A stretch of 64,000 nt of DNA, from positions 2,294,001-2,358,000 of the forward strand of contig NZ_JARUBH010000009.1 of the NCBI RefSeq assembly GCF_029626105.1, written 5' to 3'. Below, in pieces: positions 50,402-58,752 of this stretch (position 1 is its first letter; each line of letters starts with the position of its first letter). A program made the translations under genes and the position numbers. The notes below the pieces were generated by a model. That model ran no database searches and was not told the DNA's origin. It was given only the letters and a program-made list of their open reading frames with translations. Source of the stretch: Solwaraspora sp. WMMD792. GTDB lineage: Bacteria > Actinomycetota > Actinomycetes > Mycobacteriales > Micromonosporaceae.

Positions 50402-52428
50402 CGCGGTCCTCCTGTCGGGGCCGGGGCGTCGCGCAGGACCCGCAGCAGGCAGCGGTCACCGGGCTGGGCGCCGAGAATCCGCAGCCCGTCGTCGTCGAGC
50501 GCGGCCTGGTGCCGAGCGACGCCGGGGTCGTGGCGCACCCAGGCACGCAGCGGTGCGGGGTGGGTGCCGTGCAGTTCGATCAGCGTGTCGGCGGGCAGAC
50601 CGTCGGCGGGGTTGGTGTAGACGAGGCGACGGCGGCCCCGCTGACCGGTGTAGGCCGGCTCGGCGGTGGTGGTGACCTGGTACCAGCGACGTGCGGCGCG
50701 GGCCTGGTCGCGGGCGGCACCGGTAGCCGCTTCGTCGAGCAGACCGGTGCCGTCGCACACCACGCCGTAGCGGTCGAGGGCCTGGTTGGTGGTGAGGTAG
50801 CCGGCTGCGACGTCGGCGGCCACCAGGTCGGGGTCGCGGGTGAGCGGGTCGCCCCAGCCGCCGCCGCCGGCTGACTCCATCACCAGTACGTCGCCTTCGC
50901 GCATCCGGTGTCCGGCGACCTTGCCGGGGGTGTCGAAGTCGATCCGGCGGCCGGCGCGGCGCAGATAGGTGGCGGTGGGGGCGCCGGGCGCGCCGGTGGA
51001 GAGTCCGTACGGCGCGACGGTGGTGCGATCGGTCTGCACCGAGTAGGCGCCGCTGGTCGCCAGCAGCCGGGTGGCCCGTCGGGCGCCGAGGCCACCGCGG
51101 TGCCGGCCGGCGCCGCCGGATCCGGTACGCAGCTCACACGCTTCGACAAGGATCGGGATCTCGGTTTCCAGCCGTTCGACCGACTGGATCGTGGAGATGT
51201 CGCCGAGGTCGACGGGGTTCATCGCGCTCGGGCCGTCGGAGCCGAGGAAGCCTCCGTTGCCGCCGGCCGGGTAGTCGTAGTAGAGGTACGGCTGGCCGGT
51301 ATGTTCGTCGACGCCGCCGATCAGGTTCTGGAAGGTCGTACCGAACTGGTCGGCGGCGATCAGGTCCGGTGCGACCTGGCTGAGGGCGGCCATCACCGCG
51401 GAGATGACCCGCTTGCGGACCTCGCTGTGCGCGTTGGCCGGTGCCGGGTAGGTGACGTGTACGACGGTTCCCGGGTCGGTACGCACGGTCAGTGGCCGGA
51501 AGGCGCCGTGGTTGACCAGCCCGCCAGGATCCAAGGCGGACTTGACGGCGATGAAGACCCCGGCGGTGGTCATCGCGAGCGACGAGTTGACGACGGCGGC
51601 GACCTGTGGAGAGGAGCCGCGGAAGTCGGCGACGAGTTGGTCACCGGTGATGGTCAACGCGCAGCGCACCTGTGCGGCGTCGTACTCGCCGTCGGTGTAC
51701 AGGTCGAGGTAGTCCTCGTAGTGGTAGGTGCCGTCCGGCAGGTCGCGGATCTGTTCGCGTAGTCGCCGCTCGGTGCGGTCCATGTTGGCCTCGACGCAGC
51801 CGAGAATCAGGTCGCGGCCGTACCGGTCGACGAGTTCGCGTAGCCGGCGCTGCGCGGTGTGGCAGGCGGCGATGCTGGACTCCAGGTCTCCCTGACGTTC
51901 GTCGGCCATCCGGACGTTGGCGAACAGGATCCGCGTCGCGGCGACGTTGGGCTGGCCCGCGTCGACCAGTCGGATCGGCGGGACCCGCAGCCCTTCCTGC
52001 AGAATCTCGGTGGCCTTCCCGGAGACGCTGCCGGGTGTCATGCCACCGATGTCGGCCCAGTGCATGCGGACGCAGGGGAACAGGAACAGTTCTTCCTCGA
52101 CGAACACCGGGCTGATCAGGGTGACGTCGTTGAGGTGGCTGCCGCCCCGGTACGGGTCGTTGACCAGATAGATGTCACCGGGCCGGAACTCGTCGCGGTA
52201 GTCGGCGAAGATCTCTTTCACCGATGCCGGCATGGCGATGACGTGACCCGGCATGTCACGGCCCTGGGCGACCATCTCGCCGTCCGCGTTGAACAACGCG
52301 CACGAGAAGTCCTGCGCGTCGGCGATCACCGGGGAGTGCGCCGTGCGGAAGATCGTCTGGCGCATCTCCCGCACGATCGAGATCAGCCCTTCGGTGACGA
52401 TCTCGAGATCGATCGGGTTCAGGGACAT
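50398..52428 (-). CDS. hyuB: hydantoinase B/oxoprolinase family protein (HyuB)
   Basis: 676-residue HyuB-family subunit: NPIDLEIVTEGLISIVREM, RTAHSPVIADAQDFSCALF, GRDMPGHVIAMP, YLVNDPYRGGSHLNDVTLISPVF with metal ligands, and GGAGRHRGGLGA near the C-terminus. HyuA/HyuB pairs hydrolyse or carboxylate cyclic amides and ketones at the cost of ATP (N-methylhydantoinase, caprolactamase, oxoprolinase). Its partner HyuA is 8 kb away in the next operon. First gene of the BMC operon, coupled to amnB by ATGA, so its action probably precedes ring cleavage. ATG 52428 is preferred over GTG 52461. Confidence 0.92.
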   Translation of the reverse strand: MSLNPIDLEIVTEGLISIVREMRQTIFRTAHSPVIADAQDFSCALFNADGEMVAQGRDMPGHVIAMPASVKEIFADYRDEFRPGDIYLVNDPYRGGSHLNDVTLISPVFVEEELFLFPCVRMHWADIGGMTPGSVSGKATEILQEGLRVPPIRLVDAGQPNVAATRILFANVRMADERQGDLESSIAACHTAQRRLRELVDRYGRDLILGCVEANMDRTERRLREQIRDLPDGTYHYEDYLDLYTDGEYDAAQVRCALTITGDQLVADFRGSSPQVAAVVNSSLAMTTAGVFIAVKSALDPGGLVNHGAFRPLTVRTDPGTVVHVTYPAPANAHSEVRKRVISAVMAALSQVAPDLIAADQFGTTFQNLIGGVDEHTGQPYLYYDYPAGGNGGFLGSDGPSAMNPVDLGDISTIQSVERLETEIPILVEACELRTGSGGAGRHRGGLGARRATRLLATSGAYSVQTDRTTVAPYGLSTGAPGAPTATYLRRAGRRIDFDTPGKVAGHRMREGDVLVMESAGGGGWGDPLTRDPDLVAADVAAGYLTTNQALDRYGVVCDGTGLLDEAATGAARDQARAARRWYQVTTTAEPAYTGQRGRRRLVYTNPADGLPADTLIELHGTHPAPLRAWVRHDPGVARHQAALDDDGLRILGAQPGDRCLLRVLRDAPAPTGGPR

Positions 52429-52553
52429 CCGGGGCCTCGCAATGCTGACAGGGACGGGCACCTACTGATGGGCGGGACCGGAGTGGTTCTGGAGGTACTG
52501 CCCGGAACACCGGGTCAGATGGACCCACCCACCGGGCTGACCCACCCATCGGA

Positions 52554-52583
52554 TGGACCATCATGTGAGCCTTGTGTTATATT
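52554..52583 (+). promoter_or_regulatory. candidate iclR promoter
   Basis: TGGACC (52554-52559) and TATATT (52578-52583) are 18 bp apart, upstream of iclR. The 16-bp element at 52582-52597 overlaps the end of this -10 box, the geometry expected for autorepression. The -35 box is weak. Confidence 0.35.
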
Positions 52584-52597
52584 ATGAACCTATCAAC
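52582..52597. promoter_or_regulatory. candidate IclR operator between iclR and the BMC operon
   Basis: TTATGAACCTATCAAC, read on the minus strand as GTTGATAGGTTCATAA, matches GGTTCTAGGTTCTTAA at 63527-63542 at 12 of 16 positions, including the common TAGGTTC. It is in an AT-rich pocket of a GC-rich 189-bp divergent region. It probably serves both iclR and the hyuB-amn-BMC operon. Confidence 0.5.
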
Positions 52598-52617
52598 TTC
52601 AGGGATGGGAAGGCAAG

Positions 52618-53424
52618 ATGTCGTCTGTCACCGACCCGGGCCGCGAGTCCGGCACCCAGGCACTCGACCGCGCGCTGGCCGTGCTGCTCGCGTTCCGGCG
52701 CGACACCCCCGAACGCAAGGTCAGTGACGTCAGCCGGGAGCTCGGGCTGCACAAGTCGACCGCCAGCCGGTTGTTCCGGGCGCTTGCCGACGCCGGCTTC
52801 CTGCAGCGCAACGAGGAGACCGGCGCGTACCGGCTGGGGGTCACCGTGTTCGACCTCGGCGCCCGCTTCCTGGCCGGGCTCGACATGCACGCCATCGCCC
52901 GACCGCTGCTGCACCAGCTGGCCGAAGAGCAGGGCGAGTCGGTCAACCTGGCCATCCGCGACGGCCTGGACGCGATCTCGATCGACCTGGTGACCGGGTC
53001 GCACAGCCTGCAGCTGGTCTCCCGGCTGGGCCGACGCATCCCGTTGTGGTGCAGCGCCGCCGGCAAGGCGCTGTTGATCGACATGGACGACGACCAGGTC
53101 CGTGAGCTGCTGGCCGATGCGGGCTGGACCCGGCTGACCCGACGTACGATCACCGACATCGACGTCTTCCTGGCCGATCTCGCCGGGGTACGGGAACGCG
53201 GCTGGGCGCTCAACGACGAGGAGAGCGAAGACGGTCTGCGGGTCGTCGGCGCGCCGGTGCGGGACCGGCTCGGCGCGGTGACCGCGTCGATCAGCGTCTC
53301 CGGCCCGATCTTCCGGCTGGACAGCCCGCAACGGGTCGCCGCGCTCGCCGCCGCCGCGGTCCGCACCGCCGACGAGCTGTCCCGCCAGCTCGGCCACGGC
53401 GTCGGACAGATCTGGGGCAGTTGA
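52618..53424 (+). CDS. IclR family transcriptional regulator
   Basis: 268 residues. The N-terminal winged HTH is ALDRALAVLLAFRRDT then VSDVSRELGLHKSTASRLFRALADAGFLQ; the C-terminal effector domain has LDMHAIARPLLHQLAEEQGESVNLAI, LPLWCSAAGKALL-like IPLWCSAAGKALLIDM and LNDEESEDGLRVVGAPVRD. GGGAAGG precedes the ATG. IclR proteins usually regulate aromatic catabolic operons, as activator or repressor. It stands divergent from the BMC operon and convergent with the importer/HyuA operon, the natural regulator of both. Confidence 0.93.
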   Translation: MSSVTDPGRESGTQALDRALAVLLAFRRDTPERKVSDVSRELGLHKSTASRLFRALADAGFLQRNEETGAYRLGVTVFDLGARFLAGLDMHAIARPLLHQLAEEQGESVNLAIRDGLDAISIDLVTGSHSLQLVSRLGRRIPLWCSAAGKALLIDMDDDQVRELLADAGWTRLTRRTITDIDVFLADLAGVRERGWALNDEESEDGLRVVGAPVRDRLGAVTASISVSGPIFRLDSPQRVAALAAAAVRTADELSRQLGHGVGQIWGS

Positions 53425-53436
53425 CCGGCGACCGGC

Positions 53437-55077
53437 TCAGAAGTGCTGCTGCACGACATCCGGATCAACCTTCACGTGCAGCAGCACCGGCCCGGTCAGC
53501 GGCAGCAGCGCGTCGAACGCCGCCGAAACGGTTGCCTCGTCGTGCGCCCGGTACGCGGTGACACCGAGCGCGCCGGCCACCGCGGCCAGGTCCCGGTACG
53601 GGAAGCGGGCGATCCCCGGGTCAGCGCCGGCCGGTCGCAGCTTGCGCACCTCCGCCCCGTACGCGCCGTCGTCCAGCACGATCACCAGCACCGGGGCGCC
53701 GACCCGGGCCAGGGTGTCCAGCTCACCCAACGCGGTCAGCAGACTGCCGTCGCCCTCGAACGCCACCACCGGGCGGTCCGGGCGGCCGAGCGCGGCGCCG
53801 ATCGCGTACGCCACGCCGACGCCGATACTGCCGAACTCCCACGGCGCGACCAGCGACCGGTCCACCGCTGGCGAGTCCAGGTAGAGGTTGGGCCAGCCGC
53901 CGAAGTGGCCGACCCCGACGACCGTCGTGCGGGGCAGCGGCAACCGACGGGCGCAGATCGCCATCAGCCGGCGGGGGTCGACGTGTCGGGCACCTGCGGG
54001 CTCCGGGCCGAGCTCGGCGAACGGGTCGGCGTCGCGAATCGCCCGGGCCAGTCGCGGCGTACGCCAGCCGTGCGGCTCCGGCCCGGGCGGCGCCGACTCC
54101 AGCGCCCCGGTCAGTGCCCGGGCCGCCAGCGCCGCGTCGCCAACCAGCCCACCGTGCACCGGCCAGCGGGCACCGATCGCCGCCGGATCCCGGTCGACGC
54201 TGTACACCTGCGCGGCGTCGAACAGCTGTCCGTGGTCGGCGGTCCACCGGTTCAGGCCGGCACCGAACGTCACGACGAGATCCGCCTCGCGCAGCACGTC
54301 CCGGGTCAGCGGACGGGCCAGCCCACCGGCGACGCCGAGGGCGTACGGATGGCCCGCGAACAGGCCGGCGGCCATCAGGCTGGTGACCAGCACGGCTCCG
54401 GCGTGGTCGGCCAGCGCGGTCAGCTCCGGTCCGGCGTGCACCGCGCCCCGGCCGGCGAGGATCACCGGGCGACGGGCCCGACGCAGGCGGTCCGCCAACC
54501 CGGCGACCGCCGTCGGGTCGGGTGCCAGTGGCAGTGGTCCGGCCGGCGCGACAGCGGCCCCGAGCGGTACGGCCGGCCGGTCCCCGGCCGGTTCGTCCTG
54601 CAGGTCCAACGGGATGTCGAGGACCACCGGCCCCGGTCGCCCGACGGCCTCGCGCACCGCGGCGGCGACGTCGCGCGACACCGTCGACGCGCCGGTCATC
54701 GGCACGAAGGTACCGGCGGTGGCCAGGGCGAACGGCTGCTGCGGAAAGTTCTGCACGTGCAGCGGGTCACTCGCCGGGGTGTCCCCGGCGAGCAGCAGCA
54801 GCGGTGTCCCCGCCTGCCGGGCGATGGTCAACGCCGGACCGGCGGCGGCCAGGCCCGGCCCCTGGGTGACCGTGGCCACCGCGCACCGGCCGGTGACCCG
54901 CGCCCATCCGTCGGCCATCATCACCGCGGCGTTCTCGTTACGGGCCGCCACGAACCGGACCCCGTGCCGGGCGACCAGGTCGGCCACCAGGAACATGTTC
55001 GCGTCGCCGAGCAGGCCGAACACGGTGTCCACTCCGTGCTCGACCAACGCGTCCGCGATCGCCTGGTAGACCTTCAC
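53437..55077 (-). CDS. thiamine pyrophosphate-dependent enzyme (acetolactate synthase/benzoylformate decarboxylase family)
   Basis: 546 residues. The Pyr domain has the catalytic Glu in AARNENAAVMMADGWAR; the central domain follows, and the PP domain has the TPP motif GDGSLLTALGELDTLARVGAPVLVIVLDDGAYGAE. No FAD-specific signature of true AHAS is obvious. Sequence suggests decarboxylation or carboligation of a 2-oxoacid. Last gene of the importer-HyuA operon, coupled to the hydratase by GTGA. Its substrate is unknown; it may process a side chain removed from the aromatic precursor. Confidence 0.85.
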   Translation of the reverse strand: MKVYQAIADALVEHGVDTVFGLLGDANMFLVADLVARHGVRFVAARNENAAVMMADGWARVTGRCAVATVTQGPGLAAAGPALTIARQAGTPLLLLAGDTPASDPLHVQNFPQQPFALATAGTFVPMTGASTVSRDVAAAVREAVGRPGPVVLDIPLDLQDEPAGDRPAVPLGAAVAPAGPLPLAPDPTAVAGLADRLRRARRPVILAGRGAVHAGPELTALADHAGAVLVTSLMAAGLFAGHPYALGVAGGLARPLTRDVLREADLVVTFGAGLNRWTADHGQLFDAAQVYSVDRDPAAIGARWPVHGGLVGDAALAARALTGALESAPPGPEPHGWRTPRLARAIRDADPFAELGPEPAGARHVDPRRLMAICARRLPLPRTTVVGVGHFGGWPNLYLDSPAVDRSLVAPWEFGSIGVGVAYAIGAALGRPDRPVVAFEGDGSLLTALGELDTLARVGAPVLVIVLDDGAYGAEVRKLRPAGADPGIARFPYRDLAAVAGALGVTAYRAHDEATVSAAFDALLPLTGPVLLHVKVDPDVVQQHF

Positions 55078-55835
55078 CGGTCCGCCTCCGGGTGCCGGTC
55101 CGCCTCCGGACGGCGGTACGGACCGGCGGGACGCAGCGCGACGCTCAGCGCACCCAGATAGGAGTCGGTGGCCACCGCGTCGAAGCGCGGGCCGGCCAGC
55201 CGGGCGGTCCGTTTGGTCATCGACCGGCCCAGCGCCGGCACCGCCAGCAGCCGGTGGGCCAGTTCGGTGCCGGCGTCGGCCACCCGGTCGGGCGGCACCA
55301 CCTCGGTCACCAACTCCAGCTGGTGCAGCCGGGCCGCGTCGATCCGCTCGCCGAGCAGCAGCCAGCGTTTGGCCCGGTCGGCGCCGACCAGGTCAGCGAG
55401 GATGGCCATGCCGCCCCAGGTCAGCGGGATACCGAAGGCCACCTCGGGAAACGTGAAGAAGCAGGTGTCGGCGGCGAGGCGCAGGTCGCTGGCCAGCCCG
55501 AGGATCGCCCCGGAGCCGATCGCCGGCCCGTTGAACGCGGTCACCGTGGTCTGCTCCAGGCGGTACCAGCGCTCAACCAGCTCGGCGGTACGCCGCTGCA
55601 CGCCCATCGTGGTGGCGGCGTCGAGGGTGGCCAGCTCAGCCAGGTCGGTGCCGGCGCAGAAGGCGGTGCCGGCACCGGTCAGCAGCACCACCTCGACGGT
55701 GTCGTCGCGGCCGAGGTCGTGCAGCACCTGTTCGAACTGCCCGAGCATGGCCAGATCGAAGCTGTTGCGCCGAGCGGTGCGGTCCAGGGTCACCACCGCG
55801 AGCCGCCCCGCACGCTGCAGGTGTACCGATGTCAC
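55074..55835 (-). CDS. enoyl-CoA hydratase/isomerase family protein
   Basis: 253-residue crotonase. GAGTAFCAGTDLAEL and NGPAIGSGAILGLASDLRLAAD form the two oxyanion-hole loops, with PEVAFGIPLTWGG following. The C-terminus carries a short tandem repeat, PEADRHPEADR, encoded by two copies of a 12-base unit. GTG start overlapping the lyase stop, GTGA overlap with the TPP gene. Acts on an acyl-CoA presumably made by the ligase in this operon. Confidence 0.88.
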   Translation of the reverse strand: MTSVHLQRAGRLAVVTLDRTARRNSFDLAMLGQFEQVLHDLGRDDTVEVVLLTGAGTAFCAGTDLAELATLDAATTMGVQRRTAELVERWYRLEQTTVTAFNGPAIGSGAILGLASDLRLAADTCFFTFPEVAFGIPLTWGGMAILADLVGADRAKRWLLLGERIDAARLHQLELVTEVVPPDRVADAGTELAHRLLAVPALGRSMTKRTARLAGPRFDAVATDSYLGALSVALRPAGPYRRPEADRHPEADR

Positions 55836-57190
55836 GTCGCCTCCGATTGCAGTAGGGCGCGGTCGACCAGGGCCGCGGCGTGTCCGACGTAGCTGAGTGG
55901 ATCGAGCAGCCGGGTCAGCTCCGCGTCCGGCAGGGCCGCCCTGACCTGCGGATCGGCGCGCAGCAACTCGGCGAACGGCCGATCATGGTCGAGGCTGTCC
56001 CGCACGATCCGCATCACCAGGTGGTGCGCCTGTTCCCGGCCCAGCGGGCCGGCCAGGCGCAGCATCACGGACTCCGACAGCACCAGGCCGCCGGTGGTGG
56101 ACAAGTTGACGCGCATCCGGGCGACGTCGACGCGGAGCCCGGCGAAGACCTCGTTGAGGCGCTGCAGCGCGCCGCCGACGAGGATGAAGCACTCCGGCAC
56201 CAGCTTCCACAGCGCCATTCCGACGCCCATGTCCCGGTCGTCCTGGGAGACCATCGTCTGCATCGCCAGCGGCACCTGCGCACGGACCGTGCCGGCCGCG
56301 GCGATGACCGCCTCGCAGCGGATCGGATTGCGCTTGTGCGGCATCGTGCTGCTGCCCACCTGGGTATCGCGCTGCGGCTCGTGTGCCTCGCCGATCTCGG
56401 TACGGCCGAGGAAGTACACCTCGCGGGCCAGCTTCTCGGCGGTGGAGGCGACCAGGCCGAGCAGGGTGAGACACTCCACCACCCGGTCCGGGGTGGCGTG
56501 CCAGGGGGTCGGGGCGACGCCCAACCCGAGCCGGTCGGCGACGGCGCGTTCGATGTCGAAGGCCCGTGGCCCGTAACCGGCCATGGTGCCGGCGGCCCCG
56601 CCCATGCTGACCACCAGCAACCGGGGCCGGAGCTGGGCCAGCCGCTCCCGGTGGCGCTGCAGCTCGCTCTGCCAGACCGCGCAGCGCAGCCCGAACGTGG
56701 TCGGCAGGGCCTGCTGACCGTGGGTTCGGGCCGCCATCGCCGTGTCCCGGTGCCGCAGGGCGAGCCGGCGCAGTACGCGGACCAGTTCGTCGATCTGCCG
56801 GCTGACGATGTCCAGTCCGGCTCGGGCGCGCAGCACGAACCCGGTGTCCATGACGTCCTGGGTGGTGGCGCCGAGATGGACGTAGCGGCCGCCGTCGCCG
56901 GCCGCCCTGGTCAGGGCCCGTACCAGTGGCACCAGCGGATGCACGGTGTCGGCGGCGTCGGCGGCCACCGCAGCCAGGTCCAGCGACTCGACCCGGGCGG
57001 CGGCGGTGATCTGCGCCGCCGCCGCGGCCGGAATGACGCCCGCGTCGCCCTGGGCCCCGGCGAGTGCCGCTTCCACATCGAGCCACGCCTGCATCAGCTG
57101 CCGGTCGTTGAACACCCCACGCATCTCGGCGTTGCCAAAGAAGCTGGTCACCGTCAACGAGTCGAGGAAGCAGGAGCTGAGCGGGTTCAC
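55832..57190 (-). CDS. lyase family protein (adenylosuccinate lyase/3-carboxymuconate cycloisomerase-like)
   Basis: 452-residue member of the aspartase/fumarase superfamily: HLGATTQDVMDTGFVLRAR, the MAARTHGQQALPTTFG loop with catalytic His, and the GSSTMPHKRNPIRCE signature (MPHKxNP). It matches PurB and PcaB-type enzymes. A GTG start overlapping the ligase gene (GTGA) replaces a much longer out-of-frame extension. In a catabolic operon it may cleave a C-N or C-O bond with release of fumarate or a maleyl analogue, or cycloisomerise a muconate. Confidence 0.85.
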   Translation of the reverse strand: MNPLSSCFLDSLTVTSFFGNAEMRGVFNDRQLMQAWLDVEAALAGAQGDAGVIPAAAAAQITAAARVESLDLAAVAADAADTVHPLVPLVRALTRAAGDGGRYVHLGATTQDVMDTGFVLRARAGLDIVSRQIDELVRVLRRLALRHRDTAMAARTHGQQALPTTFGLRCAVWQSELQRHRERLAQLRPRLLVVSMGGAAGTMAGYGPRAFDIERAVADRLGLGVAPTPWHATPDRVVECLTLLGLVASTAEKLAREVYFLGRTEIGEAHEPQRDTQVGSSTMPHKRNPIRCEAVIAAAGTVRAQVPLAMQTMVSQDDRDMGVGMALWKLVPECFILVGGALQRLNEVFAGLRVDVARMRVNLSTTGGLVLSESVMLRLAGPLGREQAHHLVMRIVRDSLDHDRPFAELLRADPQVRAALPDAELTRLLDPLSYVGHAAALVDRALLQSEAT

Positions 57191-58752
57191 CGTGCCACCC
57201 CGTCGATCATGGCCGTGACCGCCCGCCGGTCCACCTTGCCCGACGGCAGCAGGGGCAGTTCGGTCACGACGTGCCAGTCGGTCGGCACCTTGTGCCGGGA
57301 CAGGCTGCCGGCGGCGGCCGCAGCCAGTTCGGTGCGGCGCAGGGTCGCCCCCGGGATGGCGACCACGACCGCGACCACCTCCTCGCCCCAGCGCGGGGAC
57401 GCGACCCCGACGACGCACGCCTGGGCGACGCCCTCGCAGGTCAGCAGGAACGCCTCGACCTCGGCCGGGCTGACGTTCTCCCCGCCCCGGATGATCAGGT
57501 CCTTCACCCGGCCGGTCAGGGTCAGGGTGCCGTCGGCGGCGAGCCGGCCCAGGTCACCGGTGCGCAACCACCCCTGCGGGTCGTACGCCGCCCGGTTCGC
57601 CGCCGGATCGTCGAGATAGCCGGGGCTCACCGACTCGCCGCGGACCTGCAGCTCACCTTCTGCTCCGGCGGGCAGCGGCCGGGTCGACCCGCCGGCGTCC
57701 ACCGCGACGATCCGGGCCCGCAACCCGGGGAGTACCCGCCCGACGGTGGAGCCGTCCGGTGGGCAGCTGCCGTCGTCGGGGTCGACGCTGATGGTCGGAC
57801 CGGCCTCGGTCTGCCCGTAGACGACCGCCAACCGCCGCAGCCGCAACGTGTCGCGTACCCGCGCGCGTAGGGCGGGTGGGCAGCTGGCACCACCGAGGAA
57901 GCCCAGGCGCAGCGCGGCCAGGTCCCACCGCCGGGGCTGCTCGTCGATCCGGTCGGCGAGCATGGTCGCCATCGTCGGGACCAGTTGAACGACCGTGCAC
58001 TGGTGCCGGTGCACGACGTCGAGCACGTCGTCGGGACGGAACCGCGGCACCGGGAACAGCTGCGCCCCGGTGACCGCCGCCAACACCACGCCGCTGCTGA
58101 GGCCGGCGGCGTGGGCGAACGGCAACGGACAGCAGATCCGGTCGGCGGAGCCGATCCCGGCGGCCTGCGCCGTCCAGGTCGCGTTGCGGACCAGGTTCCG
58201 CCCGGTCAGGACGACCATTTTCGGGGTGCCCGTCGATCCCGAGGTGAACTGGACGTTCAGCGGGGCGTCGGGGTCGCGGGCCGGCTCCGGCGGCGGCCCG
58301 GCCCAACCGGGCAGGCCGGCGAGTGCGTCACCGGCCTGGTCCGCCGGCAGGAAGGTGACCGGCCCGGTCGCCGCGCGCCGGGCGGACGACGTCACGTCGC
58401 GGTCCCGGATCTCTCGCGCGGCGAACAGCCGGACCGGCCGGGTCCGACGCAACGCGGCGGCCAGCTCCGGCTCCGTCGCGGCGGGGTGCACGGTGACCAG
58501 GGCGGCTCCGCGCCAGGCCGCGGCGGCGAGCAGCACCAGCCAGGCGATGCTGTTCTCGGCCCAGACGGCGATCCGGTCGCCGCGGCCGACACCGGCGGCG
58601 GCGAGCACGCTGGCGGTCCGGCCGGCGAGCGCCGCGTACTCGCCGGCGGTGACGGCGGGCCGGCCGGCGACGGCGAACAGCGGCCGGTCCGGCTGTCGCC
58701 GGGCCTGTCGCAGCAGCACGGCGTCGTACGCCGGCAGATCGACGGGAGCCAT
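57187..58752 (-). CDS. class I adenylate-forming enzyme (acyl-CoA ligase)
   Basis: 521-residue ANL-superfamily ligase: VQFTSGSTGTPKMVVLT as the P-loop, VVYGQTEAGPTIS, GWLRTGDLGRLAADGTLTLTGRVKDLIIRGGENV and the catalytic lysine in LLPSGKVDRRAV. Activates a carboxylate to its CoA thioester. ATG overlaps the hyuA stop by one base (TGATG-type junction), so it is co-translated with HyuA. Substrate unknown; the hydratase two genes downstream suggests an unsaturated acid. Confidence 0.88.
   Translation of the reverse strand: MAPVDLPAYDAVLLRQARRQPDRPLFAVAGRPAVTAGEYAALAGRTASVLAAAGVGRGDRIAVWAENSIAWLVLLAAAAWRGAALVTVHPAATEPELAAALRRTRPVRLFAAREIRDRDVTSSARRAATGPVTFLPADQAGDALAGLPGWAGPPPEPARDPDAPLNVQFTSGSTGTPKMVVLTGRNLVRNATWTAQAAGIGSADRICCPLPFAHAAGLSSGVVLAAVTGAQLFPVPRFRPDDVLDVVHRHQCTVVQLVPTMATMLADRIDEQPRRWDLAALRLGFLGGASCPPALRARVRDTLRLRRLAVVYGQTEAGPTISVDPDDGSCPPDGSTVGRVLPGLRARIVAVDAGGSTRPLPAGAEGELQVRGESVSPGYLDDPAANRAAYDPQGWLRTGDLGRLAADGTLTLTGRVKDLIIRGGENVSPAEVEAFLLTCEGVAQACVVGVASPRWGEEVVAVVVAIPGATLRRTELAAAAAGSLSRHKVPTDWHVVTELPLLPSGKVDRRAVTAMIDGVAR

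Noticed and set aside
53443-55161. 572-codon plus-strand open frame opposite the TPP enzyme
   Set aside because: Low-complexity antisense translation; the TPP enzyme has intact motifs on the minus strand.
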